Numbered from the stretch's first letter, positions 24,720-34,257 are shown. The stretch: DNA of 62,460 nt from Rhodospirillaceae bacterium (GCA_002722055.1 PBKD01000008.1:1-62460); one strand, 5' to 3'. Program-made: numbers and translations. Notes: a model not told the origin generated them from the letters alone.

Positions 24720-25865
24720 TTAATCCCATATATTTCTTTTTTCCCATTTACCCTTGGAGTTTGTCTTCCATACTTTTTCACTTCTAAATGTGTTAGCTAC
24801 TCTATCGAACTCTTCTTCAGTCATATTCACGTAATCTAACCAATCATAGGTATCTGAAGATTTAACATGATCATACTTTTTTACCAAAGAAATACCCTCT
24901 GCCCTTGTCATATGCCCATTACGTATATCCTTACACACATGATCTGTAGCCCTACCATAACCAAATTTAATATATTTTAAATAATCATGAACTCCGTTTT
25001 CATATTTATCATCAAGATTTGAAAAATTTCTATATGTTCTCTCAAATGGATATGGAGATGGCTTCCATCCATATTTATTCATCACTAATTGCACATGTTT
25101 ATTAGCGTCCCATGGATCATAATTACCAATAAATATACCTCTTAACCCCACCTTTTTAATTTCTTCATCATTGGGATATTTACACCATTCCATTTCTTTT
25201 TCTTCTATTTTTTCCCTATCTGAATTAAGCATATCTACCCAATCAAAACCTCTTAGAAGCTGATCTTTCCTATAACGAGAGGTATATTCAACTAGGTCAT
25301 TCATAGAGTGCATACCTCCAAGATCAGTCCAGCCATGTTCACCCCAGAAAACTAAAGGTATATTCATTTTAATACCCATTTTCATTGGCAAAGTAGCAAT
25401 TCCTGCATGATTATGCCAGTTCATATCTCCCATTAAGTAAAAACATAATCTATTTAACTTAATGATGGTATCAGTTCCAGGAGAAAAAATGAAATGATCA
25501 ACATTAAATACATCTTTCATTCTAGTGAGATTCTCCCAACCTGTTTTGAGATAATTATTGCCATTATATGTTACTAATAATGGATTTAAACCTAAAATAT
25601 TTTTTACATAGTGAACTTGATAATAACTATCTTTTCCTCCTGAGACCCCAATAATACATTCATACCCAGAAGGCTTTCTATATTGTTCTATATCATTCAA
25701 TAACCATTTTAATCTCTCATCCCAGTCAATATTTTTTTTTTCTTCATGTGTTCTGCAACCACTACATATACCTTCTTCATCAAACACTAAACTGACAGCA
25801 GATGAGGTAGGGTAAACACATTTATTGCACCAAGATATTTCAGGCAAATTTTTGTTTATAGTCAT
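24720..25865 (-). CDS. N-acetyl-sugar amidotransferase, WbpG/PseA/LegA family (triad 1)
   Basis: A 381-residue PP-loop enzyme of the WbpG type, which activates an N-acetyl group with ATP and replaces its oxygen with nitrogen to give an acetamidino sugar. Motifs are the paired zinc-type cysteines CNKC (about residues 14-17) and CSGC (about 34-37), and the PP-loop IIGVSGGKDSYYQV (about 66-79). Ammonia should come from the two genes upstream in the transcript, a HisH-type glutaminase and a HisF-type cyclase homologue, spaced by 2-11 bases. The C-terminal helix-rich region (DHVCKDIRNGHMTRAEG) is family-typical. The sugar substrate is probably the product of a neighbouring nonulosonate or diaminosugar route. 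Confidence 0.92.
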   Translation of the reverse strand: MTINKNLPEISWCNKCVYPTSSAVSLVFDEEGICSGCRTHEEKKNIDWDERLKWLLNDIEQYRKPSGYECIIGVSGGKDSYYQVHYVKNILGLNPLLVTYNGNNYLKTGWENLTRMKDVFNVDHFIFSPGTDTIIKLNRLCFYLMGDMNWHNHAGIATLPMKMGIKMNIPLVFWGEHGWTDLGGMHSMNDLVEYTSRYRKDQLLRGFDWVDMLNSDREKIEEKEMEWCKYPNDEEIKKVGLRGIFIGNYDPWDANKHVQLVMNKYGWKPSPYPFERTYRNFSNLDDKYENGVHDYLKYIKFGYGRATDHVCKDIRNGHMTRAEGISLVKKYDHVKSSDTYDWLDYVNMTEEEFDRVANTFRSEKVWKTNSKGKWEKRNIWD

Positions 25866-25867
25866 TT

Positions 25868-26653
25868 TTATCTTATATCACTTCTATTTATTTTTAAAAA
25901 GGCCTTAAATATTGGATATGCATTTTCAGTAAAATGAAAAATATTACCTGCTGCTATAGCCTCTGCCCTTGTTTTATTAAAGCAATCTAAAATATGAAAT
26001 TTATTTCCTGCACCACTGCAAGCTATTACTGGAATACTTACAGAATCAACCAAATTATTAATTATTTCATAATTATAACCTCGTGCTTCTCCATCATTAT
26101 CTATAGATTGCAAAAGAATTTCTCCAGCACCTAATCCCTCTAATCTTTTTCCAAGTTCAATTGGGTCTTCTTCAAGCATAATTCTTCCTTTATCAGAAAA
26201 AGCTATAGCCTTCCCTTCCACTATTTTATAATCAATGCTTGAGACTATGGCCTGTCTGCCAAAAATTTTTGCAGACTCAGTAATTATGTTCGGATTTGTA
26301 TTAGTAATAGTATTTATGGCTACTTTATCTGCTCCATTACAGATTATAGTCTCTATATCATTAATATTTTTAATATTACCTCCGAATGTTAATGGCATAT
26401 GACTTTCTATAGATAGCTTTCTAATTAACTCTAAAATATTTTCTACTGGTTTTATTTTATAATCTTTTCTATTGTGAGTAATGTTTTGATCAGTACTTAT
26501 ATCTAAGATAACTAATTCATCCACATCCCATTCTTTCATTCTTTCAACATGAGAATAAGGGTCACCAATAATCTGATGTATTTTAAACTGTTGACTTCTT
26601 ACCATCCAGCCATTTCTAAAAAATAAAATAGGGATTAATCTTCTTTTATACAT
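25868..26653 (-). CDS. HisF-like ammonia-channel partner of the sugar amidotransferase (triad 1)
   Basis: A 261-residue (beta/alpha)8-barrel homologous to imidazole-glycerol-phosphate synthase HisF. HisF-type segments are RRLIPILFFRNGWMV at the start, ELVILDIS (about residues 46-53), PLTFGGNI (about 80-87), ADKVAINT (about 103-110) and GAGEILLQSIDNDGEARGY (about 156-174). In WbpG systems this protein docks the glutaminase and channels ammonia rather than making histidine. It starts 11 bases after HisH and ends 2 bases before the amidotransferase. No other his gene is nearby. The name hisF would be misleading here. Confidence 0.9.
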   Translation of the reverse strand: MYKRRLIPILFFRNGWMVRSQQFKIHQIIGDPYSHVERMKEWDVDELVILDISTDQNITHNRKDYKIKPVENILELIRKLSIESHMPLTFGGNIKNINDIETIICNGADKVAINTITNTNPNIITESAKIFGRQAIVSSIDYKIVEGKAIAFSDKGRIMLEEDPIELGKRLEGLGAGEILLQSIDNDGEARGYNYEIINNLVDSVSIPVIACSGAGNKFHILDCFNKTRAEAIAAGNIFHFTENAYPIFKAFLKINRSDIR

Positions 26654-26664
26654 TACGATCTTTC

Positions 26665-27282
26665 TTAATTTTGATCATAGAAATTTTGCAAAAATAATTC
26701 ACCTATTCTTCCACTTTTTTCAGGGTGAGACTGAATGCCAAGTATATTTTTTTTCTTTACTATTGAAGTAAAATTTGTCCCATAATATGTTTTTCCTATT
26801 TCTACACTTTTCTCACAATACATTACATTAGTGTGAGCGAAATACATATCTTCATTATTTATATTTTTGAGAAAGCTATTACCACTACTTATTTTTATAG
26901 TATTCCAACCCATATGAGGAAGGCTTAAGTTATTATTCAATAACCTTTTTACATTTCCTTCTATCCACCCTAAAGCATTATAAACTTTAAATTCCTCGCA
27001 GGTTTTAGCTAGAATTTGCATGCCTAAGCAAATTCCTAGAAAAAAAACACTTTTTTTAATAACTAAGTCATTTAAAGCCATTATAAATTGTTTTTTTTCT
27101 AAACTATTCAGAGCTTCTCCTACAGCACCTACTCCCGGCAGAATAATATGAGTTGGACTATATTTTAATAAAGATTTACCGTCTTCTACAATATATGGCT
27201 TATAATTGAGTCTAACTAAGGCATTAAATACTGAATTTATATTTCCTATGCCCATATTTATTAATGCCAATTTTTTTTTCAT
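26665..27282 (-). CDS. HisH-like glutaminase for the sugar amidotransferase (triad 1)
   Basis: A 205-residue class I (triad) glutamine amidotransferase that hydrolyses glutamine and passes ammonia to the HisF-like barrel. The oxyanion and P-loop-like segments are ILPGVGAVGEALN (about residues 47-59), the nucleophile Cys is in FLGICLGMQIL (about 80-90), and His-x-Glu lies in GIQSHPEKSG (about 182-191). It is the first gene of the triad after NeuB copy 2. Glutaminase length and residues look intact, so the triad should be functional. Confidence 0.92.
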   Translation of the reverse strand: MKKKLALINMGIGNINSVFNALVRLNYKPYIVEDGKSLLKYSPTHIILPGVGAVGEALNSLEKKQFIMALNDLVIKKSVFFLGICLGMQILAKTCEEFKVYNALGWIEGNVKRLLNNNLSLPHMGWNTIKISSGNSFLKNINNEDMYFAHTNVMYCEKSVEIGKTYYGTNFTSIVKKKNILGIQSHPEKSGRIGELFLQNFYDQN

Positions 27283-27360
27283 AACATTTTATACCTATGC
27301 TTTTTTTTATTAATAGATTTTGAATTTAATTAAATTAAATTTTTTTGTATCTTAAACAAA

Positions 27361-28356
27361 TTACAAATCATCTAAACTAATACCTTCTTCAAATTTAATT
27401 TTATTTTTAACCTTTTTTCCTATTATGTTAGCAATGTCCTTCGGCTTTAACTCACTTTCTGGTCTACAAATTTTTAGCATATTATGAGTAATAGTTTCAC
27501 CAACCTCTATATCTCTTGCAGCATACACTCCTCTTCTAATTTGCTTGATTGTTTCTTCCCCTTCTACCAGTGGCTTTTTTAGAGAACCTCTGGCTTTAAA
27601 TATATTTAAAATACTGTCAGTTAAATTCTTAAAGTCTGTTGGGTTACATGAATGTTTATGATCTGGCCCTTCTAAAGAATTATCTATAGTAAAATGTTTT
27701 TCTATCAAATTAGCTCCATTTGCAACAGCTGCCATTGCAATATCATTACCTACAGTATGATCAGAAAAACCTATTGGAACATCAAAAGATCGCCTTAATT
27801 CCTGAAGGTATCTTAAATGAACATCTTTAAAATCTGTAGGATAATTAGAAATACAATGTAATATAGCAACTTTTATTTTTTTATTTATACAATATATTAC
27901 ATCAATAGCATCACTAACTTCTTCTATATTACTAGCTCCTGTAGATATAATTATGGGAAGAGATTTTTTAGCTACCGCACTTAAAAGTGGAAAATTATTT
28001 ATATCACCAGATGCAATTTTATAACATTGAGTATTTAACTTATGATTGATATTAACTGACCATTCATCAAAAACAGATGAAAAAAAAATAATACCAATTT
28101 TATTAGAGTAGTCATAGAGCTCAGCTAATTCAAACTCATCAAGCTGACAACTTTGAAATAACGGATAGTACTTACTTTTTTTTAAGCAAAAACTTTCAAC
28201 TTTAAAGCTTTGTATTTTAACTGCATCTGCTCCACTCTCTTTAGCAGATAAAATCATTCTTTTCGCTAGATTTTTATCTCCGTTATGATTTATGCCTACC
28301 TCTGCAATAACAAAGGGTTTACTATTATCTCCTATTAAATGATTTCCTATCTTCAA
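27361..28356 (-). CDS. Sialic-acid-synthase family protein (NeuB/PseI type), copy 2
   Basis: A 331-residue NeuB-family PEP-condensing synthase with AEVGINHNGD (about residues 18-27), AVKIQSFK, ISTGASN (about 137-143), GFSDHTVG (about 195-202), LIEKHFTID and a C-terminal SAF domain (about 270-331, with RPESELKP). Judging by its neighbours, an SpsF-type cytidylyltransferase and an SpsG/PseG-type hydrolase, it belongs to the pseudaminic-acid-like or spore-coat Sps-type subset. The first codon is a TTG at 28356; no ATG lies close. Assignment to PseI versus a LegI-type enzyme is not possible from motifs alone. Confidence 0.9.
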   Translation of the reverse strand: MKIGNHLIGDNSKPFVIAEVGINHNGDKNLAKRMILSAKESGADAVKIQSFKVESFCLKKSKYYPLFQSCQLDEFELAELYDYSNKIGIIFFSSVFDEWSVNINHKLNTQCYKIASGDINNFPLLSAVAKKSLPIIISTGASNIEEVSDAIDVIYCINKKIKVAILHCISNYPTDFKDVHLRYLQELRRSFDVPIGFSDHTVGNDIAMAAVANGANLIEKHFTIDNSLEGPDHKHSCNPTDFKNLTDSILNIFKARGSLKKPLVEGEETIKQIRRGVYAARDIEVGETITHNMLKICRPESELKPKDIANIIGKKVKNKIKFEEGISLDDL

Positions 28357-28376
28357 AATAACCTACGAATGTTAAT

Positions 28377-29057
28377 TTATATTATTAAACTTTTAAAATT
28401 ATAGATAGTATTTTTTCTTTTTAAAGTTAATAAAATCTTTTCTGCCTTTTTAAATTCTTCAAGAGTGTCTACTGTTAAATTATCATATTTAAACCTATGA
28501 TTAGTTTTAATATTAACTATCTTAAATAAACTTTTATTGTTTCTGAATGATGTGGTCACATGTTCTAAGTCTTCTTTGATTTTTAAGGGCCTTATCTCTT
28601 TAAGTTTTTTTCCCTTAAATATCTCAACATATAAACCAATTGGAAAACCAGAGTTTTCTATATTATTGATATAATCGTAGTGATTATATTTAGCAAGTGT
28701 TTCTTCTACCAAAAAATCAATTAAGTTAAAATCTACAAAAGGATTGTCAGCAGTTAATCTTATTATAAATTTAGGCTTATACTTTTCATTAATTTCTTCA
28801 AACCTTGATAAAACATCTTGTTCACTTCCTCGAAAACATGAAATTTGTAACTTCCTACATAATTCTTCAATTATATTATTTTCTTCACAATCAGAAGTTG
28901 CTATTATTAATTTTTGAATATATTTAGATTTAATTACATTATTAACTAAATTTTCCAACATAGGTTTTCCAAGCATAAGTTTCATAACTTTACCTGGTAG
29001 TCTTTTTGACCCTATTCTTGCTTGAATAATACAAATAATATTATTATTTCTTACCAT
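28377..29057 (-). CDS. SpsF/NeuA-like CMP-sugar cytidylyltransferase, copy 1
   Basis: A 226-residue cytidylyltransferase of the SpsF/KdsB group. The CTP-binding signature IIQARIGSKRLPGKVMK lies at about residues 9-25, followed by ATSD (about 54), the metal-binding region RLTADNPFVD (about 98-107), and PIGLYVEIF. It should activate a nonulosonic acid to its CMP form. The start codon overlaps the stop of the SpsG-like gene (TAATG), and it lies 20 bases upstream of NeuB copy 2, so the three act together. A second SpsF-like copy lies 2 kb upstream, which suggests a different sugar for each. Confidence 0.85.
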   Translation of the reverse strand: MVRNNNIICIIQARIGSKRLPGKVMKLMLGKPMLENLVNNVIKSKYIQKLIIATSDCEENNIIEELCRKLQISCFRGSEQDVLSRFEEINEKYKPKFIIRLTADNPFVDFNLIDFLVEETLAKYNHYDYINNIENSGFPIGLYVEIFKGKKLKEIRPLKIKEDLEHVTTSFRNNKSLFKIVNIKTNHRFKYDNLTVDTLEEFKKAEKILLTLKRKNTIYNFKSLII

Positions 29058-30022
29058 TATGTTAATTGTTTCATGATTATTTTTGCAATTCTTATCAGAC
29101 CTTTACCATCTATTTTATTTTTGATACTAGCTTTAATTATATTGGTTTGGCTTATAGTTTTCTTTAGAGAAAATACTATCTGCTGAATACTCAATTTTTT
29201 AATTAAGCCAGCATTCACACATAGTTTTTCTTTGCTAAGGTCATTAGCATAAATATTTTGGAAAACTTTTTGATTAAGCAAACATGTAGGTTTACCACAC
29301 GCAATAGACTCATAAGCTAGATGTCCATAACTAGTTACAATAATACCAGCATTACTTATTAAACGGTCAATATTCTTAACATTTTTATGAATTCTTAGAT
29401 TCTGTTTATCTAACAGTGTATCCTTTTTTAGATCAATTATATTTACAGGAGATTGCAGAAAGTCTATAGTTTTTACAGAATTTAAAAAAGAGATAGCTTT
29501 CAATATTTTTCTGATATTTGCACTTCCCTTATTTCCTCCTAAAGCAATTAAAATATTATTTTTAAGACTATTTTTTGATTTCTTTATATTAACAGGTGCA
29601 TATTGCAAGCCCCACATAAAATTATTCGATAACTTTATATTATTAGTAATTTTATAACCTATAACTAAAGTACTATCTAAGAATTTTACATCAGGAATTT
29701 TTTTTCCATTTGCAAATAATATTACCTTTTTTGACCTTTCTTTAATTTCATTAAAAAAGTGCTTATTAATTTTTTCTGGATCTCTGATATCGTCCATCCT
29801 ATCGTATATAGCTAGATCAGGTTTTGAAATGTTATTAAAACTTATTTTATGATTTTTTTTTATCCAGCTTTTAATAGAGCTATTAATTTCTCCATTTAAA
29901 TACATTTTAAATGTTTGATTTTGCTTTTGAGAGCTTAAAATTTTAATAATTTTTAAACATCTGGACAGATGTCCAAAACCAACTCTTTCGTTTGCATGAG
30001 TAAAAAATACCAACTTTTTCAT
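29057..30022 (-). CDS. PseG/SpsG-like UDP-sugar hydrolase or GT28-type protein, copy 1
   Basis: A 321-residue GT-B-fold protein of the PseG/SpsG family. Features are the N-terminal glycine/histidine loop ERVGFGHLSRCLKI (about residues 12-25; the conserved His is catalytic in PseG), the second-domain strand LIALGGNKGSANIRKIL (about 151-167), and the nucleotide-binding segment GIIVTSYGHLAYESIACGKP (about 231-250). In pseudaminic-acid synthesis PseG removes UDP from the diacetamido sugar before PEP condensation. It is coupled to SpsF copy 1 and NeuB copy 2. It is intact, unlike the second copy at 34.2-35.2 kb. Confidence 0.85.
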   Translation of the reverse strand: MKKLVFFTHANERVGFGHLSRCLKIIKILSSQKQNQTFKMYLNGEINSSIKSWIKKNHKISFNNISKPDLAIYDRMDDIRDPEKINKHFFNEIKERSKKVILFANGKKIPDVKFLDSTLVIGYKITNNIKLSNNFMWGLQYAPVNIKKSKNSLKNNILIALGGNKGSANIRKILKAISFLNSVKTIDFLQSPVNIIDLKKDTLLDKQNLRIHKNVKNIDRLISNAGIIVTSYGHLAYESIACGKPTCLLNQKVFQNIYANDLSKEKLCVNAGLIKKLSIQQIVFSLKKTISQTNIIKASIKNKIDGKGLIRIAKIIMKQLT

Positions 30023-30076
30023 ATATTTTGGTGGCTAAAATTAAGTTAAATATATTATTTTTGATTTAAGAATAAA

Positions 30077-31240
30077 CTATAAACTTAATTTGTCTATTAA
30101 CAAATTAGTGCTTTTATTATTTTTCAATATTAAATTTCTATTTATATTTTCTTTTTTTCTTTTTAATACTCTACTCAACTCTTTAGGATTTTTATTTATG
30201 AATTTATCTACATATTTATTTACCACTGATTTATTTTTACTCAATTTTAAAACTTCATCACTATAATGAGAGTATTCAATTACATAAACATCATTTACCC
30301 ATGCATCAGGCATAGCATAACTAAAATAATTCCCTATACAAAAATCAGAGAACTTTGCTAATACAGATACATGATTGTATACTATAAAAATTCTTCTTTT
30401 ATTTTTGAAAGTTAAAATTTTTTTTAGTTTCTTCATATCTGTTATTGCATGTGGTTTAAGAAGAATATTTAATTCCGTTTTATTTATTATCAAATCTATT
30501 GTTTCATTTAACAAAGATGCTCCTGTGCTTTTGGCATGTAGTGTGGGTAAATTGTCTAGGCTACCAATGATAAAAATTATATTTTTCTTTTTATTTTTTA
30601 ACCATTTTGGTTGAAGGTTTTTTTCAGTATTTGCAAGATCTTCTATTTTTTTTTTCCATGCACTCAATATTCTAGAAGGATTAATTATAAAAAAACTTTT
30701 ATTAAGTTTTTTTGCATATTTTAATTGATGCCAATGGTCATTAAAAGCAACTAAACTTGCGTAGTTTTTTACATAATTACTATCTTCAGTTCTATTTTTA
30801 TAAAAAATAGAATCTGTCTTTAAAGTAAGTTTCTCTGTTCCCCAACTATTGCTATCAAAATAGTATGTATTTTTCTTATTTATATAGTAAATTAAATTTA
30901 ATGGAAATTTTTCAAGAGCATTGAAATGTATACATATGGATTTAGAAAAGATCGTATTTATTGATATAGCCAATAAATTAATAACTTTAAATAAAATATT
31001 TAGTATTTTATGATTATTTAGAACTTTCCATCCGAATAAATGTAATGAACCAGTTAAAGATAAAATTGAGTACAAGTTTTTATTTTTTTTAATAATGTTA
31101 TAAGTTTTTTTATTAAAAACATAAAAAATAATTTCAATGTTATTATTTTTATTTTTAACTTCTTGTGCTATTGGCACTATCGTATCACAAGATATAATTT
31201 TGTTATTAAGAAAAATATATATTTTTTTTTTAAATATCAT
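30077..31240 (-). CDS. Putative GT-B-like surface-carbohydrate protein
   Basis: A 387-residue protein I can place only loosely. The C-terminal half looks like a GT-B nucleotide-sugar-binding domain of the CDP-glycerol-transferase/capsule-synthesis type: IIFIIGSLDNLPTL (about residues 222-235), NILLKPHA (about 257-264), and a late segment FSDFCIGNYFSYAMPDAW where the donor would bind. The N-terminal half is lysine/asparagine-rich with weak motifs. It overlaps SpsF copy 2 by four bases (ATGA). A transferase adding the neighbouring CMP-sugar to a lipid-linked or protein acceptor is a reasonable guess, not shown. Confidence 0.55.
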   Translation of the reverse strand: MIFKKKIYIFLNNKIISCDTIVPIAQEVKNKNNNIEIIFYVFNKKTYNIIKKNKNLYSILSLTGSLHLFGWKVLNNHKILNILFKVINLLAISINTIFSKSICIHFNALEKFPLNLIYYINKKNTYYFDSNSWGTEKLTLKTDSIFYKNRTEDSNYVKNYASLVAFNDHWHQLKYAKKLNKSFFIINPSRILSAWKKKIEDLANTEKNLQPKWLKNKKKNIIFIIGSLDNLPTLHAKSTGASLLNETIDLIINKTELNILLKPHAITDMKKLKKILTFKNKRRIFIVYNHVSVLAKFSDFCIGNYFSYAMPDAWVNDVYVIEYSHYSDEVLKLSKNKSVVNKYVDKFINKNPKELSRVLKRKKENINRNLILKNNKSTNLLIDKLSL

Positions 31241-32019
31241 TTTGTATCTATTTTATATTTTTGAATAGATATTTTGGTACCTTCATTATGTTTTATATGT
31301 TTATTAATATCTCTCAATTGAGGGTTTTTTTTAAATAAATTAATTACCTGTTGCCAACTACAATAATCATTTAATTCTTGAAAGATAATGTTCATAAGCT
31401 TTAAATCTTCAGGTACATCTAAAGTCCACCTATAGTGACTATAATTTTTATTATTTTTTACCTGTTCTCTGATAAAGTTTCCACATTCATAAATTGTTGA
31501 AAGGTTTCCTGATAAGTAGGGAGTAACATGCTCTCTCATCACTGGATTATTTGAAAAAGCTTCAGCTTTAAAAAGACATTCTGTTTTAAAAAATTCAACA
31601 TCTAATCCATCAGGATATGTTCTAATTATAGTATTAGAAACGTAGTCAGCATTAGTCTCTAAACCTTTTTTAATAACATCATCTATTATAGAAGAATCTA
31701 TAAGTGGACAGTCTCCTGTAATCCTAACAATGTATTTTGGCATTATTTTTTTTGCTATTTCAGTATATCTAGACAGTACATCGTCTAAGGCACCTCTATA
31801 AACGTTAAACCTTCTATCTTTTAAAAATTTGGACAATTCATCATCAGTCTTGTCTATACTGGTAGCCACCCAGGTTTGATCAATTTTTTTACTTTTACCT
31901 ATTCTCTCTAAAACTCTTTCAATACATGTTTTGCCTTGAATTTCTATTAATGTTTTACCTGGCAAGCGTTTTGAGCTCATCCTAGCTTGAACAATACATA
32001 TAATTTTTTTTTCTTTCAT
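31237..32019 (-). CDS. SpsF-like CMP-sugar cytidylyltransferase, copy 2
   Basis: A 260-residue cytidylyltransferase with the CTP-binding signature IVQARMSSKRLPGKTLIE (about residues 9-26), TSIDKTDDEL, the metal site RITGDCPLID (about 99-108), and a family-typical PDGLDVEFF (about 131-139). It resembles copy 1 (28377-29057) but is about 35 residues longer at the C-terminus. It lies between an ATP-grasp ligase and a GT-like gene, suggesting that it activates the acid made by the PseB-PseC-PseG set upstream. Confidence 0.86.
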   Translation of the reverse strand: MKEKKIICIVQARMSSKRLPGKTLIEIQGKTCIERVLERIGKSKKIDQTWVATSIDKTDDELSKFLKDRRFNVYRGALDDVLSRYTEIAKKIMPKYIVRITGDCPLIDSSIIDDVIKKGLETNADYVSNTIIRTYPDGLDVEFFKTECLFKAEAFSNNPVMREHVTPYLSGNLSTIYECGNFIREQVKNNKNYSHYRWTLDVPEDLKLMNIIFQELNDYCSWQQVINLFKKNPQLRDINKHIKHNEGTKISIQKYKIDTK

Positions 32020-32022
32020 AAT

Positions 32023-33069
32023 TTATTCATTAATCACATTACAGCTGACAGCAGGCACAACTCTTAAAGGTTTTTTCAAAACTTTAAATTTAGGCAATTT
32101 TTTTTTATTTCTAAGTTTCAATAGACCTTCATAAAGTTGGATGCCACTTATTATCGAGGCTATACTACTTCCACTCGGTCTTGGATTTACTTCTAATACT
32201 ACTAAAGAGCCATCTTTTTTTGACATAATATCAATATCTACTAACCATGAAATATTAAATATTCTGATAACTTTTCTTGCAATGCTCTCTAATTTTTTAT
32301 TACTGTAAACTATATTTCCTTTATAAGGTACACCTGCAGGATTAATTCTTTTTCTAGCAGAAAAGGCTAACAACTCTCCATCTATTGATAATGTGTCAAG
32401 ATCATAGCATGGAGTGTAAAGTCTTTCAGATATTAACTTAGGATAACCATCTTTAAAGTACTTATTAAAATATTTAATAAAATAAGAAAAGCTCATATGA
32501 GTTTCTCTAGATTCCATATAATTAGTTTTTCCTCTAACTTCTTTAGAAATAACAAAAACTCCTCTATTACCTCTAGAAGAGGGATTTTTAATAACAAATG
32601 AAAAATTCTTTTTAAAAAGATTTTTTGATAGTATTAATAATTCTTTTTTATCATTTGCTATTTTATAAAGGGGCACTTCAATATTATTCTTTTTTAATAC
32701 CTGATAAGTTTTAATTTTATTTGAAATTATTTTAGTAGTAATAAAATTTTGACAAAAGACTGTAACCCCCAGATTCTCAAAAATCAATTTATTTTTTGAT
32801 AAATTAAATGCTTCTTCATCAGAACATGGCAAGATACAATTAATATTATATTGTTTTGAGAGTTTAATTAAAATTTTAATATATTCTTTGCTATTACCTT
32901 TAGGAACCTTGCAGAATTTATCCGAGTAAAATTTTGCATTTTCATTTTCATAAATATCTACTGCAAGAACCCATACTTTATCTTTAATTGACTTTTTTAG
33001 ATATTTTACATTTTGAGGCCCTAAATAGCCACCCGCAGATGTTATAATTACTCTATATTCAAACTGCAT
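32023..33069 (-). CDS. ATP-grasp ligase (CarB-like)
   Basis: A 348-residue ATP-grasp enzyme. The N-terminal Rossmann-like pre-grasp domain starts RVIITSAGGYLGPQNV, the central ATP-binding region includes FVIKNPSSRGNRGVF (about residues 177-191), and the metal-binding end is WLVDIDIM ... LVVLEVNPRPSGSS (about 289-302). Such enzymes join a carboxylate to an amine or thiol through an acyl-phosphate. In this array it could add an amino-acid or acyl group to a nonulosonic acid or an amino sugar, since no PseH acetyltransferase sits in this sub-cluster. It ends 3 bases before SpsF copy 2 on the same transcript. Confidence 0.82.
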   Translation of the reverse strand: MQFEYRVIITSAGGYLGPQNVKYLKKSIKDKVWVLAVDIYENENAKFYSDKFCKVPKGNSKEYIKILIKLSKQYNINCILPCSDEEAFNLSKNKLIFENLGVTVFCQNFITTKIISNKIKTYQVLKKNNIEVPLYKIANDKKELLILSKNLFKKNFSFVIKNPSSRGNRGVFVISKEVRGKTNYMESRETHMSFSYFIKYFNKYFKDGYPKLISERLYTPCYDLDTLSIDGELLAFSARKRINPAGVPYKGNIVYSNKKLESIARKVIRIFNISWLVDIDIMSKKDGSLVVLEVNPRPSGSSIASIISGIQLYEGLLKLRNKKKLPKFKVLKKPLRVVPAVSCNVINE

Positions 33070-33087
33070 AATAATAATTCACCTCAA

Positions 33088-34257
33088 TTAAGATAATACT
33101 TTATTTAAAGCATTTATAATATAATCTAAATCTAACTTTTTTAATTGAACATAAATTGGAATACTTAAAGTTTTGTTATAATAGGTTAAGGCATTCTTCA
33201 GTTTTCCTTTAAAGGTTTTTTTATAGTATGGCTGCATAAATAGAGGAATGTAATGCACCTGTGTACCAATGCCAAATTTTTTAAGTTCTTTAATAACAGC
33301 TTCCCTACTCTTTCCAAGTTTAACAAAATCTATTGATAAAGGAAATAGATGCCAAGCATTAGATAATTGATTTTCAGTTTTATTAGGAAGTTTAACATAA
33401 TTATTTATATATATATTATTAAAGTAGTATTTAGCTATAAGCCTTCTTTTTTTTAAATTACTATTTAATCTTTTCAATTGGCTTAAACCTAAAGCACAAC
33501 TAATTTCATCAGCTCTATAATTCCAACCTATTTTTTCTATTTCGTAGTACCAAGGTAATGCTAGTTTTTTATTACTTTTCTTTTCTTTAATCATGAAATG
33601 ATTTCTCATATCCTTAGCATAATTAAATATTTTTTCATTATTAGTAGTAATACATCCACCCTCTCCCATAGTTATATGTTTAATAGCATGAAAACTAAAA
33701 CTAGAGGCCTCACTATATCTGCAACTTCCTGTTGTAAAAAATTTTTTATTTTTTGAAATATACTGAGCTCCAGGTGCATGACAAGCGTCTTCAATTAAAA
33801 TACATTTATACTTTTTACACACTGCACTTATAGCCTCTAATTCACAAAGCCTACCACCTAAATGAACTATGCTAACAGCTTTAATCTTGTATTTACTACT
33901 TTTTAGAGCAACTTCTAATAATTCAGCAGTTATTAAACCTGTTTCAGGGTCAACATCACAGAATTCGACGGGAGCATTGCACATTCTAGCAGCATTAGCC
34001 GTTGCCAAAAAAGTTATCGGAGTAGTCATTAATCCATTTTTTTCATTCAGCCCAATAGCCTTATATATCATATGTAAAGCTGCTGTTCCTGAGTTGCATA
34101 CTATTGTATATCTAGAATTAAATAACTTGGAAATTTCTTTTTCAAACTCCTTTATCTTTCTACCCTGAGTAAGATAACCTTGTCTTAATACTTTTGTTAC
34201 TTCCTCTATATCTTTATTTAATATCTCAGGTTTAGAGTATGGATATTTTATCTTCAT
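33088..34257 (-). CDS. pseC: PseC-like UDP-4-keto-sugar aminotransferase (DegT family)
   Basis: A 389-residue DegT-type PLP aminotransferase. The motifs are CNSGTAALHMIY (about residues 54-65), IEDACHAPGA (about 155-164) and the Schiff-base Lys at about residue 193 in HAIKHITMGEGG, the exact style of PseC, which aminates UDP-2-acetamido-2,6-dideoxy-4-keto-altrose. The start is ATG 34257 next to an alternative TTG; it overlaps the end of the pseG frame by 26 bases. With PseB and PseG immediately upstream, it belongs to a pseudaminic-acid pathway (PseB-PseC-PseG order in transcription is B, G, C). Confidence 0.88.
   Translation of the reverse strand: MKIKYPYSKPEILNKDIEEVTKVLRQGYLTQGRKIKEFEKEISKLFNSRYTIVCNSGTAALHMIYKAIGLNEKNGLMTTPITFLATANAARMCNAPVEFCDVDPETGLITAELLEVALKSSKYKIKAVSIVHLGGRLCELEAISAVCKKYKCILIEDACHAPGAQYISKNKKFFTTGSCRYSEASSFSFHAIKHITMGEGGCITTNNEKIFNYAKDMRNHFMIKEKKSNKKLALPWYYEIEKIGWNYRADEISCALGLSQLKRLNSNLKKRRLIAKYYFNNIYINNYVKLPNKTENQLSNAWHLFPLSIDFVKLGKSREAVIKELKKFGIGTQVHYIPLFMQPYYKKTFKGKLKNALTYYNKTLSIPIYVQLKKLDLDYIINALNKVLS

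Noticed and set aside
24716-24781. Longer N-terminus for the zinc-ribbon methyltransferase
   Set aside because: It would overlap the amidotransferase coding end by 62 bases; the ATG at 24715 follows that stop by four bases.
25868-27282. Histidine-biosynthesis genes hisF and hisH
   Set aside because: No other his genes are present, and each pair adjoins a WbpG-type amidotransferase; same for 43736-45130.
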